64,000 nucleotides of DNA from positions 1-64,000 of the forward strand of contig REGQ01000032.1 in the NCBI GenBank assembly GCA_004134985.1. Direction: 5' to 3'. The stretch is from Paenibacillaceae bacterium (GTDB lineage: Bacteria > Bacillota > Bacilli > Paenibacillales > Paenibacillaceae). The position numbers were made by a program, and so were the translations under genes. The notes under the pieces are model-generated. The model made no database searches. It was not told the origin of the DNA and saw nothing but the letters and a program-made list of their open reading frames with translations. Below, one piece after another: positions 26,501 to 34,486 of this stretch (positions are counted from its first letter, which is position 1; every line of letters begins with the position of its first letter).

Positions 26501-28427
26501 CGATGTGGACGGCTCGCTGTCGCTTACCCAATACCAGCTTAACAATCAGACTTACGGGTGGTGGCAGAACGGAACGATCTATCATTATACTGATCCGGAC
26601 TATATGACGCTGAAGAAGGGCGGCTCCTACAATGCGGCCCAGACGAGGGTGAATGCGGTAGCCATCTCTGGCACCTTGTATTTAAGCTCGGATGATGTTC
26701 GCGATGAGCAGGCTCGCGAGTATATGGAGGCGCTGCTGACGAACCCGCGTATCAATCAACTCGCATTGAAGGGCAAGGCATTCCGTCCAGTAGAGGGCAA
26801 TACGGGCACAGGCGCTTCGGATGTGTTCGTATTGAAGGAGAATGAGGTTTACTATATGGGTGTGTTCAACTATACGAACACTCCTGCCGACAAGACGGTC
26901 AGTCTGGAGCGAGCGGGCATTCCTTCCGGACAGGTGCGCGTCACCGATCTGTGGACAGGGCAGTCCTTCGTGGCCAGCGGTACCATTCAGGAGGAGCTCG
27001 AAGCAGCGCAATCGAAGCTGTACCTGATCGAGCGGGTCAACCCAGCCGGTCCAGGCGGTCCTTCCGGACCGGGGCCGGCAGTCGGACCGGATGGTGACAA
27101 GGGGACAGAGGATAAGACGGAGAGCACGCAGCCGGAGGGAGATACCGGGGCATTAGGGAAGCTTCCGCTTGGCCTGGCTGCTGGAGCTGGCAAGACGGCG
27201 GATTTGACGAAGGCGCTGGTTCTGGAGAAGACGCCGAAGAAGAGCAGTCTGCTGGGGCAGCGTGACGAACAAGGTGTCCTGGCCTCCCTCGATGCTTCGC
27301 TTGTACGAAAGCTGCTCGCGGAGGCAGGGAATGACAACGAGCGCTATGCGCTTTATGTCCCGCTATCCGCACAGGAGGAAGGGCTCTTGCTGACCATCGG
27401 CAAGGATGCCGTCGCCCAGTTGCTGGAGCATGGCGGTGAACAGCCGCAGCTCTTGCTGCTCAGCGGCGCCGGCAATTACAGCCTTCCGCTGCTGGCGCTG
27501 CCAGAGGGTGCGGAGGAAATCCGGATCGTCATCCGCAAGGAGCACGCACGACCGTATGAAAGCCGTGTGCCTGCCGGCTTCAAGGCGTTGCAGGCGGTGA
27601 GCTTTGCGGTGACCTATACAGACAGCGAAGGGCGAGAGCAAGCCGTTGATTCGCTCGGCCGCTATGCGAACCGAACGGTGGCGCTGGCAGGCGGCCCAAG
27701 CACTGCCGAGCAGGGGCAGCCTGCCGCTGTCTTCGCAGCGCGGGTCGGCAGCTCCGGCCAGCTGATTCCGGTGCCGACTCGTATTATCGAGCAGCCTGAC
27801 GGCAGCTATCATGCGGTGATCAGCCACAGCGGGCATGGCGTATACGTCCTGCTCGAAGGAGGGGCGACATTCGCCGATATTCAAGGCCATTGGGGCCAAG
27901 CGCCTATTGAGGCGCTCGCCTCCAGAATGGTCGTGCACGGCAAGTCGGCAGTGGCCTTCGATCCTGCCGGGGCGGTGACCCGGGCGGAGATTGCCGCACT
28001 GCTCATGCGTCTGCTCGGGGCGGATACCGCCCTTGATGCACCGAGTTTCGCCGATGTGGAGGACGGGAAGTGGTACAGCCGGGACATCCGGATGGCCGCA
28101 GCGCTTGGGCTGGTGTCCGGCTACGAGGATGCCTCCTATCGGCCCGAGGCATCGGTAACCCGTGAGGAGCTGGCCTTGATGCTGGAGCGGGCGATGCGGC
28201 ATACGGGGCTGACGGCGGCCAATGGCGGAGATGCCGAGCGTGCGGCGGCGTTGTCAGATCTGAGCGAGGTGTCGTCGTGGGCGACCGATGCGGTACGAGC
28301 GAGTATAGCAGCCGGCATTATTCAAGGGGATGACAAGGGGCGCATTCGACCGGCGCATGACGTCAGTCGGGCGGAAGCAGCAGCGATGCTGTATCGGATG
28401 CTGCACGCCTTGGCGCTAATCGATTGA
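23598..28427 (+). CDS. S-layer-anchored multimodular clan GH-D glycosidase
   Basis: A 1,609-residue exported enzyme. Signal peptide: residues 1-34 (LLSFVVLGFLLLPSTAYL). Three CBM35/CBM6-like carbohydrate-binding modules lie at about 50-185, 205-325 and 330-455, each with YEAE and a Cys-x2-Cys pair (CSGCSNG, CGICSGG, CSVCSNG). The catalytic part (about 480-1130) opens its barrel with GWNSWGA; nucleophile Asp908 in FIKLDF and acid/base Asp969 in RRISCD. A Gly/Pro linker, a beta-rich region, and three SLH modules (about 1424-1609, FADIQGHWGQAPIEAL) follow, binding pyruvylated cell-wall polymer. It should release alpha-galactose-type residues at the cell surface, upstream of the importer and cytoplasmic homologue. 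Start TTG 23598 follows TGGAGGG. Confidence 0.9.
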   Translation: MRKETPFFTKMLSALLSFVVLGFLLLPSTAYLNEGGEGGDNNGDFVSYEAEDDNNGDFVSYEAEDDNNELSGHAAVAECSGCSNGHKVGGMYNGSSLQFNDVTTEEAGFYRIKVHYASQDARSFYIKVNDGAGERFNPPPTATWDTVNAFEVIMELQQGSNSIVIYDNNWYSPDIDRIEVSRQPVEDGGNGGGENPVTETGYEFEAEAPGNTLTGNAEVKSCGICSGGANVEGLYEGSSLAFNDVTLPAAGDYKLIIHYISGDPRPIHLAINGGDSDKYDLPATAGWNALGTYDITVRLNEGNNTLMFSDQDWYSPNIDKIVLVPIKMSYEAEAPDNVLTGNASISNCSVCSNGKKVGDLYGDSSLTFNNIHVFEAGEYEITMHYISGDPRPVHVAVNGGQPEKFEPPGTGNWDTLGSFTFRLELAEGSNTLTFSDQNWYSPDIDRIETSRPSGGGPGTGGGEAGDIGSLIDESSYGVITIAKHQHGVRLTHPDYSITYNTNNGLADYHLAGKAAIKGVYSSVKLDNNELESKVYSSHAYDMDAVTVLNDGYGSGIKFSIISTKAGQPSIEQSYYLYDRQPYFLKQDEVSVGTGEIATNYIAPLAVNTAGGIDVGSYTDSRVLIAPFDNDQWSTYQSRTMNTPYNNQLYESSELTAFFDNTSRNGLVIGSVTHDTWKTGIYWSGSNDRVNTLRVYGGYSKVTSTHDTVEHGKVSGSTIASPRILIGYFSDYRDGLETYGSANAVLTPPLPFGEGIPQGVPVGWNSWGAYDSTLNYEQVVDVSNYFKEKLQHNNFNNEGTIYINLDSYWDMLTDEQLRQAVELIHDNGQKAGIYWGPFVFWGDDMNWVADGTNNQYTFGDLVLKDADGNILPTLSGAYALDPTHPGTQMRIQHYINRFKNYGFEFIKLDFLTHGSLEGDHYDPTVHTGIQAYNKGMEYVVEQLDDQMFISASIAPLFPSQYAHSRRISCDVDGSLSLTQYQLNNQTYGWWQNGTIYHYTDPDYMTLKKGGSYNAAQTRVNAVAISGTLYLSSDDVRDEQAREYMEALLTNPRINQLALKGKAFRPVEGNTGTGASDVFVLKENEVYYMGVFNYTNTPADKTVSLERAGIPSGQVRVTDLWTGQSFVASGTIQEELEAAQSKLYLIERVNPAGPGGPSGPGPAVGPDGDKGTEDKTESTQPEGDTGALGKLPLGLAAGAGKTADLTKALVLEKTPKKSSLLGQRDEQGVLASLDASLVRKLLAEAGNDNERYALYVPLSAQEEGLLLTIGKDAVAQLLEHGGEQPQLLLLSGAGNYSLPLLALPEGAEEIRIVIRKEHARPYESRVPAGFKALQAVSFAVTYTDSEGREQAVDSLGRYANRTVALAGGPSTAEQGQPAAVFAARVGSSGQLIPVPTRIIEQPDGSYHAVISHSGHGVYVLLEGGATFADIQGHWGQAPIEALASRMVVHGKSAVAFDPAGAVTRAEIAALLMRLLGADTALDAPSFADVEDGKWYSRDIRMAAALGLVSGYEDASYRPEASVTREELALMLERAMRHTGLTAANGGDAERAAALSDLSEVSSWATDAVRASIAAGIIQGDDKGRIRPAHDVSRAEAAAMLYRMLHALALID
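23718..23795 (+). repeat. 39-bp in-frame tandem duplication in the glycosidase gene
   Basis: Two exactly matching 39-base copies at 23718-23756 and 23757-23795 each encode NNGDFVSYEAEDD. They duplicate the linker plus the first YEAE strand of carbohydrate-binding module 1, leaving one redundant half-strand after the signal peptide. Confidence 0.92.
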
Positions 28428-28467
28428 TTAGCAGTCGGCAGACTGTCTAGCAGAGTTTCAGACTTAG

Positions 28468-28512
28468 AAGAGGGTACAGTGTTCCTGCCCGGGGACCTGT
28501 ATCCTCTTTTCT
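28468..28512 (+). terminator. Rho-independent terminator
   Basis: AAGAGGGTACAG pairs with CTGTATCCTCTT (one G-T pair) around a 17-base loop and is followed by TTTTCTC. It closes the S-layer glycosidase gene 40 bases after its stop. Confidence 0.78.
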
Positions 28513-28685
28513 CTTATTCTCCGTCTCCTCCCGCAGCCTCGGGAACAGCATGTTTTTTGTAAAATTATACCGTATCTATTATGTTCCTATGAATCAAAAT
28601 GGTGTCCTCGATACAAAAAAGTGCGTTCTATTCAACTGCTGCGCGCGTCTCTATAATGAAAAGAAAATGTGAAGAGAGGTGTAGT

Positions 28686-30173
28686 ATGACAGATTACAAG
28701 CTGGTTTGGGGCGGCTGGACTCTCTCATGGGGCGAAAGACTGGCAGTTAAAGCGGAGTGTGAAATACTATCCGCTCATGCAGCAGATGATTCGTCCCAGC
28801 TGAGCCGGCAATCCCCTTGGGAATGGTCGCTTACACCAGGAATACAAACTGCCCGGACAATCGTCCGAGATATCGGCGTGCTGCTCGCAGCGGTCCGGGT
28901 ACGGCTTGGCGCTGCAGATCATCTTGAAATTTTACTCCATAATGTAGAGGCGAGTCTGGCGCTTTCGGGCAGGGAAGCCGCCTTGCCCTTATCCAGCATT
29001 AAGGCAAGTGGGGATGATGCTCGCAGCGAGCTGGCCGTTCAAGCACAACAAATCGGGGCAGCAATGACAACCTGGCTTAGAGAGGATGCCGTAAATGATG
29101 TCGCGATTAGCCGCTACGGTCTGGCAGCTCTAGGTCAGCTGGAAATTCGGAGCCGCTGTGAGCAGCATCTCTGGACGCCGGAGGCGGCCCGGCTCATCAT
29201 GGGCCCAACTGGAAGCCCGCTCGTCATGCAGCTTTACAATGAATTTCTTCATCAGGTCATTCTCCTTAGAGATGCGCTGCTGCCCTTTGCCAATTGGCAG
29301 GAGATTCCATTCCTGATGGATAATGCAGAGGAGGTCAGGGTCAGAGGGATGCGCTGGCTGGAGCAAGGGAGGCAGCAATTTCTAGTCAGACTGCTGACTG
29401 GCCAAGTCCCGCATCGAGCCATTGTCCGTTTCGCCCAGGAGGTGCTGAATACAACGCTCGGCAGCGTAGGATACGGCTTTCAATATCGATTGGGTACGGT
29501 GCTCCCTGCTGCACTTGGCATACCGATATCCGCAGCAGCTTCCCCTCGAATACTGCTGCGCTGGCATCCGGTATTGACCGTTAAGACCGCTGCGGGGGCG
29601 GAGCCGGAAGAGGCCGTCTTTGAATATGAGCTGGACGATTACTATTCTGCCGCCTCCATGCTGGCAACTACGTTGTCAAGCTCCGCTTTGGAGCCTCAAC
29701 TGCTCGCTGCTAATGAAGCCCGGCTCGTAACCGTTGAGCGAGAGTCGAGCGGCATGATCCAAGCGATGGAGCCGTCTACGGAACGAGTCATTCAGCTGCG
29801 GCTTAGGATGATTGCAGACGGGGAGATTAGGGAGGTCGATCTGGGACAGGCCGCGAGAGGACATCGCTATCTGTACCGGATTCAAGAGCCTGCGGCACAT
29901 AGCGAATTGCCGATCGTATCGGACGATGGAGAAGAAGCGGCGGAGCAATCTGTTCATGCCGATTGGCTGCTGACGCTGCCGGGTCTGCAATCTGCAGAAG
30001 AAGGCATCTATACGATCCGTACAGCCGGGAATCCCCTCGTACAATGGATGCTGCTAGGCAAACTCTACCCGGAAAATGTGATTGCGGCGGGTGAAATGAA
30101 ACTGAAGATTAGCTATGCGGCAGCTAGAGGGCTCGGCAAGCAGTTTGGCGCGAAGTTTATAATCGAGGGGTGA
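28686..30173 (+). CDS. Unknown 495-residue cytoplasmic protein
   Basis: A soluble protein with no signal peptide, membrane helix or motif that I recognise. The N-terminal half is alpha-helical with LYNEFLHQVILLRDALLPFANW, and the C-terminal half contains long strands (ERVIQLRLRMIADGEIREVDLG) and a conserved-looking end (GKQFGAKFIIEG). It is rich in Ala, Leu and Arg. ATG 28686 follows AGAGAGGTG; an 87-base upstream extension has no site. It converges on a HxlR-type regulator gene only 4 bases away, so the two share a termination region. I cannot offer a role. Confidence 0.7.
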   Translation: MTDYKLVWGGWTLSWGERLAVKAECEILSAHAADDSSQLSRQSPWEWSLTPGIQTARTIVRDIGVLLAAVRVRLGAADHLEILLHNVEASLALSGREAALPLSSIKASGDDARSELAVQAQQIGAAMTTWLREDAVNDVAISRYGLAALGQLEIRSRCEQHLWTPEAARLIMGPTGSPLVMQLYNEFLHQVILLRDALLPFANWQEIPFLMDNAEEVRVRGMRWLEQGRQQFLVRLLTGQVPHRAIVRFAQEVLNTTLGSVGYGFQYRLGTVLPAALGIPISAAASPRILLRWHPVLTVKTAAGAEPEEAVFEYELDDYYSAASMLATTLSSSALEPQLLAANEARLVTVERESSGMIQAMEPSTERVIQLRLRMIADGEIREVDLGQAARGHRYLYRIQEPAAHSELPIVSDDGEEAAEQSVHADWLLTLPGLQSAEEGIYTIRTAGNPLVQWMLLGKLYPENVIAAGEMKLKISYAAARGLGKQFGAKFIIEG

Positions 30174-30177
30174 ATAG

Positions 30178-30564
30178 TCAGATAGAGGACGAACCCGCCG
30201 AGGCAGCACCGTGCATTCCTTCCTCGATGCTATCCAAATAGTCTGCGCCGAAATTGCACAGCTCTTTAAGCATTGGCACCAGTCGCTCGCCAAGATCCGA
30301 AAGGAGGTATTCGACTTTTGGCGGCGCAACAGCATAAACCTTACGGATAATAAGACCGTCTCTTTCCAGCTCTCGCAGCTGTAAAGTAAGCATCTTTTGT
30401 GTTGTTTCAGGCATCAGCTTTTGCAGTTCATTAAAACGGCATACCTTTTTGGAAAGGTAGCTGAGGATGAGCACTTTCCATTTGCCGCTGATCAGTCCTA
30501 ATGTAACTTCAGAGGTACAGGTGAATTCCCTGCCTCTGAATTGAACTTTCTGAAAGGGTATCAT
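30178..30564 (-). CDS. HxlR-family transcriptional regulator
   Basis: A 128-residue winged-helix regulator of the HxlR/DUF24 group. The characteristic blocks are present: a Cys near residue 16 followed by LGLISGKWKVLILSYL, FNELQKLMPETTQKMLTLQL for the recognition helix, and REL-ERDGLIIRKVYAVAPPKVEYLLSDLG for the wing. Members respond to electrophiles or other small molecules and often act on an adjacent oxidoreductase gene; none is seen here. It is divergent from the lipoprotein operon starting at 30691, with 126 bases between, and could regulate it. It converges on the unknown gene at 28686. Confidence 0.92.
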   Translation of the reverse strand: MIPFQKVQFRGREFTCTSEVTLGLISGKWKVLILSYLSKKVCRFNELQKLMPETTQKMLTLQLRELERDGLIIRKVYAVAPPKVEYLLSDLGERLVPMLKELCNFGADYLDSIEEGMHGAASAGSSSI

Positions 30565-30690
30565 AGCAGGTCCTCATTTCATTGAATTTGCCGGAATGGC
30601 CACCGGGCATATGGCATTCAAGCTTCATGTTTTAAATCCGATTTTTCTTCCCGGTTCACTTTATTGTATCGCAAAGGAGTTTACAAGACA

Positions 30691-32319
30691 ATGAAAAAGC
30701 CATTTTATAATTTGCTGGTACTCGCAGCCTTGCTGCCTGCGCTAATGACCACAGCCTGCTCTGGAGGCGGTTCTAATGCAAAGCCCGTTTCTCCCGAGCC
30801 GGCATCGACCTCCACCGAGCACGCAGGCAATAAGGCAGGCGCCTACCCGCTTCAAACAGATCAGCAGCTCAGCTACTGGCTGCTAAGCCCTTCCACCTTG
30901 AAAGCGAGCATTAACGATGTCCCCTTCTATGAAGAGTGGCAGCAGCGCGTCGGTGTCCGCATGCAGTTCTCTGAAATATCTCCCTCGCAGGCAAAAGAAG
31001 CATTCAGCACGATGCTCGCCTCCGGTAATTTTCCGGATATTATTGAATACAACTGGCTGAACGGCATCTCCGGCGGACCGGAAAAAGCGCTTAGCGACGG
31101 TTATATTTTACGGCTGAATGATCTGATTGATCAATACGCGCCCAACCTGCAGCGGTATTTGCAGCAGCATCCTGAGCTGGACAAGCTGATTAAAACCGAC
31201 AATGGCGATTACTACGTCTTTCCGTTTCTTAAAGAAGGCGGCATGACGCAGCAGTGGGCCGGTCCCGTACTGCGCAAGGATTGGCTGACAGAGCTGGGGC
31301 TGCCGGTGCCTCAAACCATCGACGATTGGCACACGGTGCTGACCGCATTCAAATCCCATCAGGGCACCACAGCCCCGCTGGCGTTCAGCAGCCAGACACA
31401 TCCGCTGCAGGGGTTTCTTGACGGTGCTTTTATCGGAGCTTTCGGCGTTATTCGCGACTTCTACGTGGATGACGATGGCCATGTCAAATACGGGCCGCTC
31501 GAACCGGGATACAAACAATTTTTGACGACAATACGCCAGTGGTATGCGGAAGGACTGATCGACCGGAACTTTACGCTAGCCGACCGCAAGGCACAGGACG
31601 CTCATATGACTTCGTCAACAGCCGGCGCAACGGTAGCTTCCGGCGCCACAATCGACCGCTGGGAGCAGGCGCTTACCGCCAAAATTGCCGATGCGGCCTT
31701 CGTATTCGCCCCTTACCCGGTGTTGAACAAAGGCGATAAGCCCAAGTTTGGCCAATTTGCATGGCCTTACGGTGCGGAAGCTTCGGCAGCGGTAGCTGCG
31801 ACGAGCGCCAATCCGGAGCTTGCAGTTCAGGTGCTGGATTATGCTTACGGTGAGGAAGGCTATCTGCTGTTCAATTACGGCAAAGAAGGACTGTCCTATA
31901 CTTTGCAGGATGGCAAGCCTGAACTGACAGCGCTCATTACGAACAATCCTGACAATCTTTCCTACCTGGAGGCACTGGGCATTTATACGCATACGGTGAA
32001 TCCCGGCCCTTATGTAGGGTCGCGAGAGCTGATCGACAATTTGGCCGTTACGAATGAGGATCACAATTATGATGTCTGGATTACCGATAACCTGCAGCAT
32101 GTGCTGCCGCCAGTGACGATAGCTGCGGCGGACTCCAGCGAATACGCCCGTATTATTAATGATGTCAATACGCTTGTAGACGAAATCACACTCAAAATTA
32201 TAATCGGTACGGAAAGCATCGATGCCTACGACAAGCTCGTTACACAATTAACACAATTAAATATTAATCGGGCTATCGAAATTCAACAATCGGCATTTGA
32301 TCGCTATCAACAAAGGTAG
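30691..32319 (+). CDS. Second saccharide-binding lipoprotein
   Basis: A 542-residue solute-binding lipoprotein of the same large LplA/YtcQ-like group as the one at 19044, but clearly diverged. The signal peptide runs LLVLAALLPALMTTACSGG, giving acylated Cys near residue 24, then a Pro/Ser/Thr tether. The body has GNFPDIIEYNWLNG and YYVFPFLKEGGMTQQWAGPVLRKDWL. ATG 30691 follows AAAGGAG; a longer frame to 30664 lacks a site. It is the first gene of an operon with two permeases 9 bases and 15 bases apart. The substrate is unknown; no hydrolase is linked. Confidence 0.92.
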   Translation: MKKPFYNLLVLAALLPALMTTACSGGGSNAKPVSPEPASTSTEHAGNKAGAYPLQTDQQLSYWLLSPSTLKASINDVPFYEEWQQRVGVRMQFSEISPSQAKEAFSTMLASGNFPDIIEYNWLNGISGGPEKALSDGYILRLNDLIDQYAPNLQRYLQQHPELDKLIKTDNGDYYVFPFLKEGGMTQQWAGPVLRKDWLTELGLPVPQTIDDWHTVLTAFKSHQGTTAPLAFSSQTHPLQGFLDGAFIGAFGVIRDFYVDDDGHVKYGPLEPGYKQFLTTIRQWYAEGLIDRNFTLADRKAQDAHMTSSTAGATVASGATIDRWEQALTAKIADAAFVFAPYPVLNKGDKPKFGQFAWPYGAEASAAVAATSANPELAVQVLDYAYGEEGYLLFNYGKEGLSYTLQDGKPELTALITNNPDNLSYLEALGIYTHTVNPGPYVGSRELIDNLAVTNEDHNYDVWITDNLQHVLPPVTIAAADSSEYARIINDVNTLVDEITLKIIIGTESIDAYDKLVTQLTQLNINRAIEIQQSAFDRYQQR

Positions 32320-32327
32320 GGAATAAT

Positions 32328-33263
32328 GTGCGCAGAAGAGAAGCTGCTCTAACCAGAAAATCTCGTCTCTCACTTGATTTTGCCCGCAATAAAGTACTCT
32401 ACCTGATGGCCTTGCCTGTCGTTGTATATTACCTAATCTTTTTTTACTGGCCCATGTACGGTGCTGTTATCGCTTTTCAGAATTACTCGCCCCTTAAGGG
32501 CGTTTGGGGTAGCGAATGGGTCGGTCTCAGTCATTTCATGCATTTTTTTAACGGTCATTATTTCTGGCGGCTGCTGCGCAACACCTTGATGCTCAGCCTC
32601 TACTCCCTGTTGTTTGAGTTCACAGCACCGATAATATTGGCTCTGCTCCTGAATGAGATACGCCATAAATTTTTGAAAAATCTGGTCCAAACAATTTCAT
32701 ACTTGCCGTATTTCGTCTCTCTTATCGTTGTATGCGAACTGGTCAAGGTGCTGACAGGAAGCGGCGGGCCGATCAACCTGCTGTACAGCTACGTATCCGG
32801 GTCAAGTGGACTGGATATGCTTCAGCAGCCGGAGCTATTTCGGAGCATCTATGTTTGGTCGGAAATATGGCAGCGAGCCGGTTGGGAATCCATCATTTAT
32901 TTGGCGGCATTAACAGGCATTTCTCCTGAGCAATATGAGGCTGCCCGCATAGATGGAGCCGGCCGGCTGCGCCAGATCTTCAGCATTACACTCCCTGGGC
33001 TGGCTCCTACAATTATTATCATGCTTATTTTGAGGCTCGGGTACCTTCTGGATGTCAGCTATGAAAAAATTGTGTTGCTATACAGCCCTGTCAACTATGA
33101 AACGGCGGATGTCATCTCCACCTATGTGTATCGTAAAGGTCTGATCGATAATGACTGGAGCTTCAGCTCCGCCGTAGGCTTATTCAACTCGATCATTAAT
33201 TTGGCGGTGCTCGTGCTGGCAAATGCGATTAGCCGTAAATTCAGCGGGAAAAGTCTATGGTAA
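32328..33263 (+). CDS. LplB-type ABC permease, second operon
   Basis: A 311-residue six-helix permease. It shows YLMALPVVVYYLIFFYWPMYG and an EAA loop YEAARIDGAGRLRQIFSITLPG. Start is GTG 32328 after AAAGGTAGGG, 9 bases after the lipoprotein stop. It pairs with the permease at 33278 for oligosaccharide import. It is about 30-40% similar by eye to the permease at 17119, consistent with an older paralogue for another glycan. No ATPase is linked. Confidence 0.92.
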   Translation: MRRREAALTRKSRLSLDFARNKVLYLMALPVVVYYLIFFYWPMYGAVIAFQNYSPLKGVWGSEWVGLSHFMHFFNGHYFWRLLRNTLMLSLYSLLFEFTAPIILALLLNEIRHKFLKNLVQTISYLPYFVSLIVVCELVKVLTGSGGPINLLYSYVSGSSGLDMLQQPELFRSIYVWSEIWQRAGWESIIYLAALTGISPEQYEAARIDGAGRLRQIFSITLPGLAPTIIIMLILRLGYLLDVSYEKIVLLYSPVNYETADVISTYVYRKGLIDNDWSFSSAVGLFNSIINLAVLVLANAISRKFSGKSLW

Positions 33264-33277
33264 AAGGAGGCCTTGGC

Positions 33278-34162
33278 ATGAGGAGGATACGGATGGGGTG
33301 GTCTGAGCGGCTTACTGTCGTGTGCTTGGGCGTCATACTGACCTTAATCATAACAGCGACCGTGTATCCGCTGCTGTATGTATTGTTCGCTTCATTCAGT
33401 GACGGCGATCGGCTGCTTGCCCATCAGGGTCTGCTGTGGAAGCCGCTTGGATTTGTCACACTGTCCTATGAGCGGGCGCTGGCTAATCCGGCCATCTGGG
33501 TCGGCTACGGGAATACGATAGCGCTTGTCTGCGGAGGACTTATCCTCAACCTGTCTCTGACCGTGCTGGGCGCTTATGTACTGTCACGACGAAATGTGTT
33601 GTGGAACAAAATGCTAATGGTGTTTGTCGTGGTGACGATGTTCTTCAGCGGCGGCATGATTCCGTTCTACCTGATCGTCAAGCAGCTTGGCTTGATCAAT
33701 TCGCTCTGGGCACTCCTTCTGCCGTTTGCCATCAAAACCTTTCATCTGATCATTATGAGGACGGCTTTTCTAGCGCTGCCGGACAGTTTGGAGGAAGCTG
33801 CTCAAATCGATGGGGCCGGCCATTGGACGATGCTACTGCGCGTTGTCATTCCGCTGTCCATGCCTGTCATCGCGGTCATTATGTTGTACACGGCAGTAGA
33901 CAAATGGAACATGTGGTTTTTCCCTTCCATGTTTATTCAGGATCGAATGCTCTACCCGCTGCAACTGGTGCTCAGGGAAATCTTGATTTACAGCCAAACG
34001 GATGCCATTTCCTCAGGAGCCAGTACAGGCGAAGCGCATAAGCTGGGTGAGACGATAAAATATGCCACGATTATCATCACTACTGTACCTGTATTATTCG
34101 TGTACCCGTTCCTGCAGCGTTTTTTTGTCAAGGGCGTTCTTGTCGGTTCTATTAAAGGATAA
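33278..34162 (+). CDS. YtcP-type ABC permease, second operon
   Basis: A 294-residue six-helix permease ending with the hallmark YPFLQRFFVKGVLVGSIKG. The EAA loop is EEAAQIDGAGHWTMLLRVVIPLS. ATG 33278 is chosen for AAAGGAGG 7 bases upstream; the frame extends to 33257 and would overlap the preceding stop. It completes the second importer operon. The next gene on this strand is 324 bases away. Confidence 0.92.
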   Translation: MRRIRMGWSERLTVVCLGVILTLIITATVYPLLYVLFASFSDGDRLLAHQGLLWKPLGFVTLSYERALANPAIWVGYGNTIALVCGGLILNLSLTVLGAYVLSRRNVLWNKMLMVFVVVTMFFSGGMIPFYLIVKQLGLINSLWALLLPFAIKTFHLIIMRTAFLALPDSLEEAAQIDGAGHWTMLLRVVIPLSMPVIAVIMLYTAVDKWNMWFFPSMFIQDRMLYPLQLVLREILIYSQTDAISSGASTGEAHKLGETIKYATIIITTVPVLFVYPFLQRFFVKGVLVGSIKG

Positions 34163-34314
34163 TAAGAGCCAGGCTGGTAGCCGGAACCCGTTCTGCGCCT
34201 GGCAATTGAACTCGTTACGCGCGACTTAGCCGTCATTGGCGCAAGGACCGGCCTTCCGCATCGTCAAGAAGCTGAGCGGTGAACAAAGGTTTAAAAGCTT
34301 AATACTTTAATCCA

Positions 34315-34348
34315 AAGCCTGCCCTTCGCATGATGTGGGGGCAGGTTT
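34315..34348 (+). terminator. Possible terminator hairpin after the second importer
   Basis: AAGCCTGCCC pairs with GGGCAGGTTT (one G-T pair) around a 14-base loop, followed only by GCG. The T-run is part of the stem, so strength is doubtful. The rest of 34163-34486 shows no gene. Confidence 0.45.
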
Positions 34349-34486
34349 GCGTTGTCTGGATTGGTCAGAGAGGGGGAACAGGCAGTGAGACAACGTGGAT
34401 TTCATGGCCGCCAACCGTATTGTACGTTATAATGAAAGAGAAGCAGGTCAAGTGAAACGACGACGTGTCTTAGGAGTGAAGCGCGA

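Noticed and set aside
27363-28202. A 279-codon minus-strand frame inside the S-layer glycosidase gene
   Set aside because: The plus-strand frame encodes SLH modules; the shadow has no motif.
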